A stretch of 64,000 bases of DNA from Nocardia sp. NBC_01327 (GCF_035958815.1 NZ_CP108383.1:4526001-4590000), one strand, 5' to 3'; positions 27,897 to 36,500 are shown, counted from the first letter of the stretch. Numbers and translations: made by a program. The notes: a model not told the origin generated them from the sequence alone.

Positions 27897-27920
27897 TAAG
27901 AAATATCTTAGATACTAAGA
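27897..27920. promoter_or_regulatory. MarR-type operator
   Basis: TCTTAGATACTAAGA (27906-27920) has perfect six-base arms around ATA. A second overlapping inverted repeat, TAAGA with TCTTA (27897-27910), adds a further half-site, and CTAAGG follows at 27931. The AT-rich block stands out in this GC-rich DNA and lies between the divergent MarR and membrane-protein genes. Confidence 0.7.
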
Positions 27921-27942
27921 CAGTTAGAGGCTAAGGTATGTT

Positions 27943-28437
27943 GTGGACATGACGCAAGAGGTGACCTCGGACCAACCCGGGGACTCGACCCTGCTCGGCC
28001 GCGAATTCGCTTCCGCCATGGTGAATTTCCATGCCGCCACCGGAAAGCTGCTCGGTCTCAGCGCGATCGAGCGCAAATGCATGGACACCCTGCAGCGCCT
28101 CGGCCCGGTCACCGCGGGCGCGATCGCCGAGCACACCGGGCTGACCACGGGGGCGGTCACCGGTTTGGTGGACCGCCTGGAGAAGGCCGGTTACGCCCGG
28201 CGCACCCGAGACTCGCACGACCGGCGCAAGGTCCTGGTCGAACTGATCCCCAATGAGCGAGCCGACGCCGTCCTCGCCTCCATCTTCATCCCCTTCGGTG
28301 CGGATATGACGGAATTGGCCACCCGATACACCCTGGCCGAGCTGCACGCCATCACCGACTGGATTCACCGGACCACCGACATCCTGGTGGCCAACACCCG
28401 CCGAATCTCCGCCCCGGACTTCACACCTGAGGCGTAG
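27943..28437 (+). CDS. MarR-family transcriptional regulator
   Basis: A 164-residue MarR protein. The winged helix-turn-helix spans LSAIERKCMDTLQRLGPVTAGAIAEHTGLTTGAVTGLVDRLEKAGYARRTRDSHDRRKVLVELI, ending with the wing residues D-R-R. Flanking helices form the dimer interface. It is divergent from the VC0807-like gene with an operator between them. GTG 27943 and ATG 27949 are both possible starts. The ligand is unknown. Confidence 0.9.
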   Translation: MDMTQEVTSDQPGDSTLLGREFASAMVNFHAATGKLLGLSAIERKCMDTLQRLGPVTAGAIAEHTGLTTGAVTGLVDRLEKAGYARRTRDSHDRRKVLVELIPNERADAVLASIFIPFGADMTELATRYTLAELHAITDWIHRTTDILVANTRRISAPDFTPEA

Positions 28438-28616
28438 CCAGGGGATGCGCGCCCTGGATTCGATCGACTCGGTGCGAATTGTCCCGGGGTTGGGCCGAGC
28501 CGGCGGCATGTCCAGGAGCGCGATGGCCGCTGTGTCACAACGCTATTGGGTGAACCGAAGCCAGATCTGTCAGACTGGTCGGCTGAATGTCGGCTGATGG
28601 TTCGTGGGGAGTGGAT

Positions 28617-29384
28617 ATGCGGGAGATTCCTGAGTGGGCGAAGCAGAATTCGTGGGGAGTGCGATTCGACTGGGGTTTGCCGGGCGCGCTGGCGCTCGGG
28701 CCGGGCAGCGCGGCGGTGGTGGTGATCGATGTGCTCTCGTTCACCACATCGGTATCGGTTGCCGTCGAGGCCGGGACGAAGGTGCTGCCGTATCCGTGGC
28801 GCGACGGCACGGCCGCCGAGTTCGCCGCCCGGCAGGCCGCGGAGCTCGCGGTCGGGCGCACCGCGGTATCCGCGCAGCAGCCATGGTCATTATCGCCCGC
28901 CGCCCTGCGGCGTGCGCCCGCCCCGGCACGCCTGGTGCTGCCGTCGCCGAACGGGTCTGCGATTTCGGCCGCGGTGACCGGGGTGCCGGTGATCGCGGCC
29001 GCACTGCGCAATGTGTCCGCGGTCGCGCGCTGGATTGTGAAGCGGGGCTGGGGGACTGAGGAATACCCCATCGCGGTGATCGCGGCCGGCGAACACTGGC
29101 AGGGCCGGGATGCGCTGCGACCGGCGATCGAGGACTGGCTCGGCGCGGCGGCTCTGCTCGCGGCCCTGGTCGAGAACGGCGCCGGTCCCTTGTCGCCGGA
29201 GGCGTGGGTGGCGAAGGTCTGCTACGACGGCATCGAGGATGTCCCCGCCCTCATTGCCGAGTGTGCCTCCGGTCGTGAGCTGGCGGGAATCGGATTCGCC
29301 GACGATGTGGCGGTCGCGACCGAAATCGATGCCAGCAAGGTTGTTCCGGTGCTCACCGACGGCGCGTTCACCGACGCGTCATGA
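28617..29384 (+). CDS. ComB-family protein (2-phosphosulfolactate phosphatase type)
   Basis: A 255-residue protein of the ComB family: VVVIDVLSFTTSVSVAVEAG near the N-terminus, LVLPSPNGSAISA in the middle, and VIAAGEHW with AIEDWLGAAALLA later. In methanogens ComB dephosphorylates 2-phosphosulfolactate in coenzyme M synthesis; in actinobacteria that pathway is absent and the substrate is unknown, so the name marks the family only. ATG 28617 has GGGGAG upstream; ATG 28587 is an in-frame alternative adding ten residues. The 180 bp upstream show no other feature. Confidence 0.75.
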   Translation: MREIPEWAKQNSWGVRFDWGLPGALALGPGSAAVVVIDVLSFTTSVSVAVEAGTKVLPYPWRDGTAAEFAARQAAELAVGRTAVSAQQPWSLSPAALRRAPAPARLVLPSPNGSAISAAVTGVPVIAAALRNVSAVARWIVKRGWGTEEYPIAVIAAGEHWQGRDALRPAIEDWLGAAALLAALVENGAGPLSPEAWVAKVCYDGIEDVPALIAECASGRELAGIGFADDVAVATEIDASKVVPVLTDGAFTDAS

Positions 29385-29423
29385 CGTACGGCTGACCCGC
29401 CTCGGAGTCGGCTCGCGCAGTCC

Positions 29424-30053
29424 TCACCCCGCGCGGCTCCACATCCCGCTTTGCACGACCCAGATCCCCTGGGAGCCTTGAGTTGCCGGCTGAGAGAGGT
29501 TCAGCCCGACTTTGCTGCCGTCACTGTTTGTGACGAACACGATATTGGGCGCGTCACCACTCGTCTGTACATCGGACCAGCCGAATTGGCCCAGCACGAA
29601 CGTCTTCGCGACCTGAATCCGGTCCAGCCGCCACGGCTGGTGCCCGCCGTCGACCGCCTTCTGCAAATCGGTGATCTGCTGGGCGCTGAGCCCTTCGCCG
29701 CCGAACGGTGTCCCGGACGGCGGGTGCGAACTCGAGCCGGGTTGCGCGGGCGCCGATGTAGTGGGTTGCGGCGCAGGAGATTCCGGCGAGCCGGGCGACA
29801 CCGGGGGCGGATTTCCGTCGTCGCCTCCCGGCTGTGACGTGCCAGGGCCATTACCCGACGGTGAAGGGGCACTGGAGCTGGGCGCGGTGACCACGGTTGA
29901 TGCCGTCGACGACGGCTGGCCCGTCGTCGTCGACGTCGTCGAGCAGCCGGTGATCACTACCGCAGCGGTGAGAGTGCCGAGAACTGCCACCGCGATTCGC
30001 CTATCGCGCGGGGCGCGAGCGTTCGGAACGCGGAAGGGGACGGTCTTGTGCAT
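29424..30053 (-). CDS. Putative lipoprotein with Ser/Pro-rich linker
   Basis: A 209-residue protein. After a basic start and a hydrophobic core (AVAVLGTLTAAVVITGC), Cys37 follows a lipobox, so it should be lipidated. Residues 38-120 are Ser, Thr, Pro and Gly rich and likely a wall-spanning linker. The C-terminal 85 residues (ITDLQKAVDGGHQPWRLDRIQVAKTF through VTNSDGSKVGLNLSQP) form a small globular domain, also seen in mycobacterial-type lipoproteins. The function is unknown. It converges with the ComB-type gene. Confidence 0.75.
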   Translation of the reverse strand: MHKTVPFRVPNARAPRDRRIAVAVLGTLTAAVVITGCSTTSTTTGQPSSTASTVVTAPSSSAPSPSGNGPGTSQPGGDDGNPPPVSPGSPESPAPQPTTSAPAQPGSSSHPPSGTPFGGEGLSAQQITDLQKAVDGGHQPWRLDRIQVAKTFVLGQFGWSDVQTSGDAPNIVFVTNSDGSKVGLNLSQPATQGSQGIWVVQSGMWSRAG

Positions 30054-30231
30054 AGTGGTACTCCGTTGTCGAGGTACTGGGACCGCCGGCCGATGCCGAC
30101 CACATCCCCGCCGTGTCTATCGCCGCGAACGATTAAGGCGTTTCGAGATACCTCGGCCGCGAACAGCGTTGGCTCGTGCGCGGTTTCAGCGCGCGGGTGT
30201 GCCGACCTTGCTGGTTGGGCGCCGCCGGGCT

Positions 30232-30251
30232 AACTTACTTGCAAGTAGGTT
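30232..30251. promoter_or_regulatory. Near-perfect palindrome before the CoA-transferase
   Basis: AACTTACTTGCAAGTAGGTT is a 20-bp palindrome with one mismatched pair and a perfect 12-bp core TACTTGCAAGTA. It ends 21 bp before the likely start of the CoA-transferase gene. No regulator gene is next to it. It is of TetR or GntR operator size. Confidence 0.55.
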
Positions 30252-30272
30252 GTCTCGGTGAGGAGCGCCGCT

Positions 30273-31913
30273 GTGGGTTTGCCCGACAGGTCGAAGGATC
30301 GGCACAATGCCGCGTTGAGCGGGTTGCGCGTGGTCGAATTCGGGCACTATCTCGCGGGCCCGCTTGCCGGTGTTTTTCTGGCCGATCAGGGCGCGGACGT
30401 GATCGTCGTGCAGCCGCCGAGTGGTAGCGGTTGCGATCCCGCGACGTCGGCAATCCTGCAGCGCGGCAAGAGCGTTCGGGTTGCCGATCTCCGCGATGCC
30501 GAGGCGGCCGCGCGGGTGCGGGTGCTCGTCGAGGACGCCGATGTGGTGATCGAGAACTTCAGGCCGGGGGTGATGGACCGCCTCGGGTTCGGATACGCGC
30601 GGGTGGCGGCGGCGAATCCCGGCGTGATCTATCTGTCCCTGCCGGGGTTCTCCCGCCACGACGAGCGCAGTGCGATGCCGGGCTGGGAGGGCGTGATCTC
30701 GGCGGCCTGTGGTTTCTACAGCGATCTGTCGTTGCCGGGTGCGATATTCGATGCCCCGCCGACCTATACGCCGCTGCCGCTGCCGTCGGTCTACGCCGGG
30801 GTGCACGGCGCGATCGCGATCACGGCGGCCCTGTTCGCGCGCCTCGCGCACGGCCACGGCGATCGGATCGAGGTGCCGCTGCTGGACGCGGCCATGTCGG
30901 CGGCGGCGGGTCTGGTGTACCGGGTCGAGGATCAACCCGATCGCTACAACATGCCGCCCGCGCCGCAGAAGCTGCTGGAGGCGGCGGCCGCATTACGCCT
31001 GCCCGCTGTCCTCACCCGAGGCAGGCTCGGTCACGGATTGTCCGGCAGCACAGCGTGGCTCGGTGAACTGACGAACCGATTTTCGCCGCCCCTGTTCGCC
31101 AACTATCGCTGCGCCGACGGCCGCAGCGTGTTCGTCTGCGCCATGGACAATGAGAAGCACGTCGCCGGATTGCTCGCCGTGACCGGTGTGGCGGGCAAAG
31201 CCGCGGATCTCGGATTCGTCCAGGGCGATTGCCTGGATGTGCCGCCCACATCGACCAATATCAATGCCTATCGCGGGGCCTCTCCGCGATGGTTATCGCT
31301 GCGTTCGGCCTTGGCGCGCGCCTTTCGCCGACTGCCCGCCGAGGAATGGGAGCAGCGGCTCACCGCGGCGGGTGTGCCCGCCGCGGTGCAGCGCAGCACC
31401 GCCGAATGGATCGAGCACGCACTCGCCCTCGGGACCGGAATCGTGCGGCGGACCGGCGATCGCGTCGAACCGGGGCGGCAGGTGGATGTGACCGCCGCCG
31501 GTCTCGCCGAACCTGAAACCGCCACGGGCACTTGGCCGCATGTGCGCACCTTCGGTCCCGTTGTTGCCGGCGCCCGGCCCGCGAGCGGTTGGCTGGACGG
31601 CGTCACCGTGCTGGATCTGTCGAACGTGATCGCCGGACCGTCCTGCGCCAGGACTCTCGCCGAACTCGGTGCCGATGTGATCCAGCTCGTGCCCCCGGCG
31701 CCGAAGATGGGGCCGCGCCAGACCCTGCACTTCGGCCTCGAGGTCAATCCGGGCAAGCGCAGCATTGCTGTCGACCTCGCCACCGACGCCGGTCAGAGGG
31801 TGCTGCGCGAGGTGATCGCGCGCGCGGATGTGCTGACCCACAACTGTCTGCCCCACCAGGCGACCGGCTCGGGTTCGATCCGGACAGCGCTCACCACATC
31901 GACCGCCGAGTGA
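30273..31913 (+). pseudogene. Two-domain CaiB/BaiF CoA-transferase, N-terminal piece before a frameshift
   Basis: The first CoA-transferase domain is complete (LSGLRVVEFGHYLAGPLAGVFLADQGADVIVV through the PAEEWEQRLTAAGVPAA region). A second copy then begins (VTVLDLSNVIAGPSCARTLAELGADVI). The frame runs through ADVLTHNCLPHQ and then into unrelated residues and a stop at 31913. Homology continues in another frame with DRLGFDPDSAHHIDRRVITVAM, so one base is missing near 31860. Family III transferases move CoA between carboxylic acids; the target acid is unknown. GTG 30273 has AGGAG upstream; GTG 30258 is an alternative. It could still express the intact first domain. Confidence 0.75.
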
Positions 31914-32743
31914 TCACGGTGGCGATGACGGCCCACGGCGGACCGAATCCGGGGGTCTCGGACGTACTGCCCGGCTACGACCCGACACTGCAGGCGGCGA
32001 CCGGCATCATGACCCGCTACGGCGGGGAACGTACTCCGGCGTTGCATGGATTGGCTTCCTGCATAGACTATTTCACCGGATACTCCGGTGCGTTCGCGGC
32101 GATCCTCGGGCTCGTCGCCCGCAGCCGAGGCGGGTACGACATCAGCGCGCGAACGTCACTGGCCCGCATGGCGACCTGGTCTCAACTGCCGTTCCTGAAC
32201 GGCGACGGAACCGAACCCAGCGGGCTCGACGCGCGCGGCACCGGACCGGCCGATCAGATCTACCGAGCGCGTGACGGGTGGCTGTTCGTGAGCGCGGGTG
32301 CGCGACAGCCGGGCGCAGAGGTACCAGGCGATCTGTCCGCGCGGATCGCCCGGTACACCGTGGCCGAGGCCGTTCGCTATGCGCTACAGCAGGAGTGGGC
32401 CGCGCATTCGGTCGTCACCGGGCGCATGATGCGGCAGGAAGCGCTGGCCGCCGCACACAACCCCATGCCCGCGAAATCGGACGCTGCATCGAGTGAAAGC
32501 GCCTCGGGGCGAGTGGAATTGGTAGAACATCCCAGCGGATTGCGCTACTGGGTTCCCGTCGCCAGTTGGGTCCGCAGCGATTTCACCCCCCGCCGATCAT
32601 TGCGCCCCGCCCCGTTCCCGGGCCAGCACACCTGCGAGATCCTCGCGGAACTCGGACGTACACCGCAGCACATCACCGACCTGCTCGACGGCGCCATCGT
32701 CGCCGAGCACTGGGCAACCGGAGGGCACTACCTCCCGGCATGA
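31910..32743 (+). pseudogene. CaiB/BaiF CoA-transferase, C-terminal piece after the frameshift
   Basis: This frame holds the rest of the second transferase domain: VITVAMTAHGG, GYDPTLQAATGIMTRYGG and LASCIDYFTGYSGAFAAILGLVAR. GTG at 31910 overlaps the stop of the upstream piece (GTGA), so reinitiation could make a separate 277-residue product, but this would lack the N-terminal CoA-binding part of the domain. The simplest view is one gene (30273-32743) with a deletion of one base near 31860, either real or a sequencing error. Codon use is normal on both sides, so any decay is recent. Confidence 0.75.
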
Positions 32744-32776
32744 GCAGGTACCGTCACACGAAAAAGGAGAGACAAT

Positions 32777-33064
32777 ATGATCGCAGTCATCGCCGAGGTC
32801 ACCGTCAAGCCCGGTGCGGGCGCGGAGTTCGAGTCCGTCGTTGCCGATCTCATCCAGCAGATCAAGGCCAATGAGCCCGGAAACCTGACCTACCAGCTCG
32901 TGCGCTCGCGCACCGATGCCGAGAACTACCGGTTCTTCGAGCTGTATTCCGATGACGCGGCCGTCGAGGCGCACGGCCGGTCCGACCATTTCCGTGCCGC
33001 CGGCAAACTGATGGCTCCGCTGCTGGCGGGCGCACCGAAGATCGAGTACTTCACCGCGGTCTGA
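32777..33064 (+). CDS. Antibiotic-biosynthesis-monooxygenase (ABM) domain protein
   Basis: A 95-residue ferredoxin-like-fold protein: MIAVIAEVTVKPGAGAEFE, then NLTYQLVRSRTDAENYRFFELYSDDAAVEAH and a conserved His (RSDHFRAAG). The length and spacing are those of single-domain ABM proteins, which include cofactor-free quinol monooxygenases and haem-degrading enzymes. AAGGAGAG lies well placed upstream. It follows the CoA-transferase by 33 bp and may be in that operon. A hairpin lies beyond its stop. Confidence 0.85.
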   Translation: MIAVIAEVTVKPGAGAEFESVVADLIQQIKANEPGNLTYQLVRSRTDAENYRFFELYSDDAAVEAHGRSDHFRAAGKLMAPLLAGAPKIEYFTAV

Positions 33065-33107
33065 TTGCTGCGACGTCGGGTTTCACCGGCGGCCGCGCCA
33101 TGAATCG

Positions 33108-33139
33108 CCTGCGAACGTTCCACTCGGAGCGTTCGCAGG
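33108..33139. terminator. Strong hairpin after the ABM gene
   Basis: CCTGCGAACG (33108-33117) and CGTTCGCAGG (33130-33139) form a perfect 10-bp stem with a 12-base loop, 44 bp past the stop. It separates the ABM gene from the redox operon that starts at 33210. No T-run follows. Confidence 0.5.
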
Positions 33140-33209
33140 GCTAATTCCCAGACCGTTCCAAGAGTCGATGCGCACGATGGTGGTCAGCGCTACGACGAAC
33201 GGGGCCCCC

Positions 33210-33461
33210 ATGGCGTTATCGCAATCCGGCCGCACCGCTACCGGGGTGCTGCTGGCATTCGGCGTCGCGAGCACCCTCGGCGCGTCGGTGACCGCCTACT
33301 TCGATACCGATACTTCTCATGCATCGGCTCCTGCCTCCGGAACGGGTTCCGCAGCGGGACAAACGGATTCACCTGGTACCGACAGTGGAGCCAGCAGTGG
33401 CGCGGCTCCGCAGATTCAGCCGGGAGCGGGCCGTTCCCACGCGCGATCGAGCGGCTCGTGA
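33210..33461 (+). CDS. Small exported Ser/Gly-rich protein, coupled to ApbE
   Basis: An 83-residue protein. A hydrophobic segment (ATGVLLAFGVASTLGASVTAY) near the N-terminus acts as a signal or anchor; the rest is low-complexity Ser, Gly and Ala ending in basic residues. Its stop overlaps the apbE start (GTGA), so it belongs to that operon. In related redox clusters this position is often taken by an FMN-carrier protein that ApbE modifies. Here no FMN-binding domain is seen; only a short SGAS (59-62) resembles the core of the flavinylation motif, which may be chance. ATG 33210 is preferred to 33168. Confidence 0.55.
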   Translation: MALSQSGRTATGVLLAFGVASTLGASVTAYFDTDTSHASAPASGTGSAAGQTDSPGTDSGASSGAAPQIQPGAGRSHARSSGS

Positions 33462-34423
33462 GGTCGCCGCGCCCTGCGGTCCGCACCGGCGAGGATCGGC
33501 CGGTCGCGGCCGTGGACTGGCCTCTGTGGAGCACCACGGCCAGGCTGGTGGTCACCGATCCTGACGTACTGGACCCGGCCTTCGGCCTGGTCTGTGCACA
33601 TCTGGACGCAGTCGACCGGGCGTGCAACCGGTTTCGCGGCGACTCCGAGATCAGCCGGCTCACCGGTCACCGCGGCCGGGCCGTCGAGATCAGTTCGCTC
33701 TTCGCCGAGTATCTGCGCGCCGCGCTCGCGGTGGCGGAGGCCACGGGCGGCGACGTCGACCCGACCGTCGGTGCGGTGCTGGTCGGCCTGGGCTACGACC
33801 GTGACTACCCGCTGATCGCCGGAGCCGATATCTCGGAAACAGCTGCGCCCGTGCAGTTTACGGTAATCCGGCGTGCCGATTGGTCGACGATCGTCCTCAC
33901 AGAGGGAACCGTGACCGTTCCCGACGGCACCCTGCTCGACCTCGGCGCGACGGCAAAGGCTTTTGCCGCCGACCGATGCGCCGCACTGGTCGCGCGTGAA
34001 TTCGGTTGCGGAGTGCTGGTCGCTCTCGGCGGTGATATCGCCACCGCCGGACCCGCACCGGAGAACGGATGGCAGATCGAGGTGAGCGACGGCCCCGCCG
34101 AACCGAGTTGCCGGATCCGACTGCCGGGCGGTGCGGCCGTGGCCACCTCCAGCACCCTGCGCCGGCAGTGGTTCCACGGCGACCGGCTCGTGCACCACAT
34201 CGTCGATCCACGCACCGGGGTCGCGGCAGATCCGGTGTGGCGCACCGTCTCCGTCGCCGCCGGATCATGCCTGGTGGCCAATGCGGCGAGTACCGCAAGC
34301 ATTGTTCGAGGACGAGACGCGCTCGGCCGCCTTCGCCGATCGGGACTACCCGCCCGAGTGGTCGATCGCGACCGCCGGATCAGCATGCTGGGCAACTGGC
34401 CCGCCGGACCGGAGGGGGAGTAG
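33458..34423 (+). CDS. apbE: ApbE-family FAD:protein FMN transferase
   Basis: A 321-residue ApbE protein, which attaches FMN covalently to Thr or Ser of partner proteins, normally outside the membrane. Visible motifs are FRGDSEISRL, TGGDVDPTVGAVLVGLGYD, LLDLGATAKAFAADR and VALGGDIATAG, then VDPRTGVAADPVW and ANAAST. No signal peptide is evident. The start overlaps the upstream small gene, and a cytochrome-b-type gene follows at once. The flavin acceptor in this operon is not obvious. Confidence 0.9.
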   Translation: MRSPRPAVRTGEDRPVAAVDWPLWSTTARLVVTDPDVLDPAFGLVCAHLDAVDRACNRFRGDSEISRLTGHRGRAVEISSLFAEYLRAALAVAEATGGDVDPTVGAVLVGLGYDRDYPLIAGADISETAAPVQFTVIRRADWSTIVLTEGTVTVPDGTLLDLGATAKAFAADRCAALVAREFGCGVLVALGGDIATAGPAPENGWQIEVSDGPAEPSCRIRLPGGAAVATSSTLRRQWFHGDRLVHHIVDPRTGVAADPVWRTVSVAAGSCLVANAASTASIVRGRDALGRLRRSGLPARVVDRDRRISMLGNWPAGPEGE

Positions 34424-34426
34424 GTG

Positions 34427-34996
34427 ATGGGGCAGACAGGTCTGGACCAGGCGCTCTGGGCGTTCGGCCGGGGGAGCGGAATCACCGCCCTCATCATGCT
34501 GACGGTCGCGGTGATCACCGGGATCGGCTCCCGTTCCGGGCGCACGCTGCTGCTACCGCGCCTGGGACTTGCCGAATTGCACCGTGGCGCAGCGCTGATC
34601 GCGACCGCGTTGATCGCCGTCCATGTGGTCAGCCTGCTCGCGGATCCGTATTCCCAACTGCGCCTGCTCGATACCCTGGTGCCCTTCGCGGGGGACTACC
34701 GCCCGCTGTGGGTGGGACTGGGCACCGTCGCCGTCGACCTGCTCGCCGCGATCGTGGTCTCCGCACTGCTGCGCCATCGCATCGGGCCGAATGCCTTTCG
34801 TGTGATCCACTGGGCCGCTTATGTTTTCTGGCCGGTCGCGCTGATCCACGCACTCGGTGCGGGGACGGACTCGGGACGACTGTGGATGCTCGCGGTCGCC
34901 GCGGCGTGCACCCTCGGCGTGGTCGCGGCGATGGCCTGGCGGATCAGCCGGGACTTCGCCGAATTCGGGCTGGCGCGCGAGAGGAGCCTCCGATGA
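34427..34996 (+). CDS. Ferric-reductase-type transmembrane cytochrome b
   Basis: A 189-residue membrane protein with about five helices. Four His (52, 66, 128, 141, in LHRGAA, VHVVS, IHWAAY and IHALGA) make the two-helix bis-haem pattern of ferric reductase/NOX/YedZ domains (spacings 14 and 13). It should carry electrons across the membrane. It lacks an FAD/NAD reductase domain; the next gene, a NuoF-like flavoprotein, could supply that. GGAGGGGGAG lies six bases before ATG 34427; GTG 34424 is also in frame. Its stop overlaps the next start. Confidence 0.82.
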   Translation: MGQTGLDQALWAFGRGSGITALIMLTVAVITGIGSRSGRTLLLPRLGLAELHRGAALIATALIAVHVVSLLADPYSQLRLLDTLVPFAGDYRPLWVGLGTVAVDLLAAIVVSALLRHRIGPNAFRVIHWAAYVFWPVALIHALGAGTDSGRLWMLAVAAACTLGVVAAMAWRISRDFAEFGLARERSLR

Positions 34997-36258
34997 ACCT
35001 CCACCGCAACACAATTGCCGCCGAGCCGGATGTCGTCAAACCCGCTCCGCCTGCGGGCGCGCGTCGCCTGCTGGCCGCCGCCGGGCCGGAATTGGTCGCG
35101 CACATCGCAGGTCATGGTCCGCTCGCGGCCGCTCCCGCGGGGCTCATCGATATGGTCGCCGCCGCCGGATTGCGCGGTCGTGGTGGCGCGGGTTTTCCCG
35201 TCGCCCGCAAGATGGCGGCCGCCGCTGCGGACGGCAGGCCGATCGTCATCGCCAATGGCGCCGAGGGGGAACCCGAAAGCCGCAAGGATGCGGTGCTCCT
35301 CGCCCATGCCCCGCATCTGGTGCTCGACGGCCTCACTGTTGTCGCTCAAGCGATCGGCGCACGGGAGTGTCATCTCTATGCCACGGAGTCGGCGCTCGGG
35401 CCGGTGCGCCAGGCCCTGTCCGAACGTCTTGCCGCCGGATACCGCGGTCCCCGCATCGAACTCACCGCAGCTCCGGACACCTTCCTCGCGGGTGAGAAGT
35501 CCGCCGTCGTGAACCGCATCGCCGGGCGGCCCGCTCTACCGGGCGATCAACGAGTGAGCCTGTCGCAGAAAGGGTTACGTGGCCGGCCGACGCTGGTGCA
35601 CAATGTCGAAACCCTCGCGCAGGTAGCCCTGATCGCCCGCTACGGACCACGCTGGTTTCGCAGCCTCGGCACGCCCGAGGAACCCGGCACCATGCTCGCC
35701 ACTCTCTCCCACACCGCGGTGACCGGCGTCGTGGAGGTACCCCTCGGCACCACCCTGCTCGACCTGATCACCCGCAGCGGTCATACGGATCCCGCCACCG
35801 TGCGTGCCGTGCTGATCGGCGGCTATCACGGCACCTGGATTCCGGGCACGGCACTGCGGCAGGCAGCCCTGTCGAGCGCCGCGCTGCGCCCATGGCATGC
35901 CTCGCCCGGCGCCGGACTCGTTCGCGTGCTCCCGCTGACCGCGTGCGGTCTGCGCGCGAGCGCCGACATCACCACCTACCTGGCCGAGCAGAGCGCGGGC
36001 CAGTGCGGACCGTGCCGCAACGGACTCCCACAACTCGCCGCCGCGCTGAACGAGGTGGCGTACGGGCACCACGGCGAACCCGCCGAGATCGTGCGGCTGG
36101 CTCGGCTCGTCGACGGCCGCGGATCCTGCCATCACCCCGACGGCACGGCTCGCATCGTCCGTTCCGCACTCACCGTCTTCGCCGATGACCTGCCGCTGCA
36201 TGCGCGCGGCGCCTGTCAGGCGGCATTCGCCGCCACCGCCATCAGGAGCCCGCGATGA
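34993..36258 (+). CDS. NuoF-like FMN/iron-sulphur NAD(P)H oxidoreductase subunit
   Basis: A 421-residue protein like the 51-kDa (NuoF) subunit of complex I. The FMN loop is GRGGAGFP (62-69), followed by IANGAEGEPESRKDA and LVHNVETLAQ. The iron-sulphur region SAGQCGPCRNG keeps Cys338 and Cys341, with Cys379 further on, but the first Cys of the canonical SCGxCxPC is Ala335, so the N3-type cluster has only three of four usual ligands. The start overlaps the cytochrome b stop and its stop overlaps the ferredoxin start (ATGA both times). It probably takes electrons from NAD(P)H or ferredoxin and passes them to the cytochrome. Confidence 0.82.
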   Translation: MNLHRNTIAAEPDVVKPAPPAGARRLLAAAGPELVAHIAGHGPLAAAPAGLIDMVAAAGLRGRGGAGFPVARKMAAAAADGRPIVIANGAEGEPESRKDAVLLAHAPHLVLDGLTVVAQAIGARECHLYATESALGPVRQALSERLAAGYRGPRIELTAAPDTFLAGEKSAVVNRIAGRPALPGDQRVSLSQKGLRGRPTLVHNVETLAQVALIARYGPRWFRSLGTPEEPGTMLATLSHTAVTGVVEVPLGTTLLDLITRSGHTDPATVRAVLIGGYHGTWIPGTALRQAALSSAALRPWHASPGAGLVRVLPLTACGLRASADITTYLAEQSAGQCGPCRNGLPQLAAALNEVAYGHHGEPAEIVRLARLVDGRGSCHHPDGTARIVRSALTVFADDLPLHARGACQAAFAATAIRSPR

Positions 36259-36500
36259 CCCGCATCCGACCCAGCGGTGACGTCTCGCGACTGCACATCG
36301 ACTGGACCCGATGTGATGGGCGCGGACTGTGCACCGAACTGCTTCCCGAAATCCTCGACCGCGACGACTGGGGTTACCCGCTTCTCCGCAGTCACCCGCG
36401 CGACACCACGATCGCAGCCCGGCACAGCGCCGCCGCCCGCGATGCGGTGGCACTGTGCCCCCGACTGGCCCTCACTCTGATTCCCCTGGACCATCGCTGA
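36255..36500 (+). CDS. Small single-cluster ferredoxin, 3Fe-4S type
   Basis: An 81-residue ferredoxin. Cys in RCDGRGLC (CX5C) and a later CPRLAL give the C-X5-C-Xn-CP pattern of the 3Fe-4S ferredoxins common in actinobacteria, often partners of P450s. ATG 36255 overlaps the NuoF-like stop, so it is the last gene of the coupled redox operon and is likely its soluble electron carrier. Confidence 0.82.
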   Translation: MTRIRPSGDVSRLHIDWTRCDGRGLCTELLPEILDRDDWGYPLLRSHPRDTTIAARHSAAARDAVALCPRLALTLIPLDHR

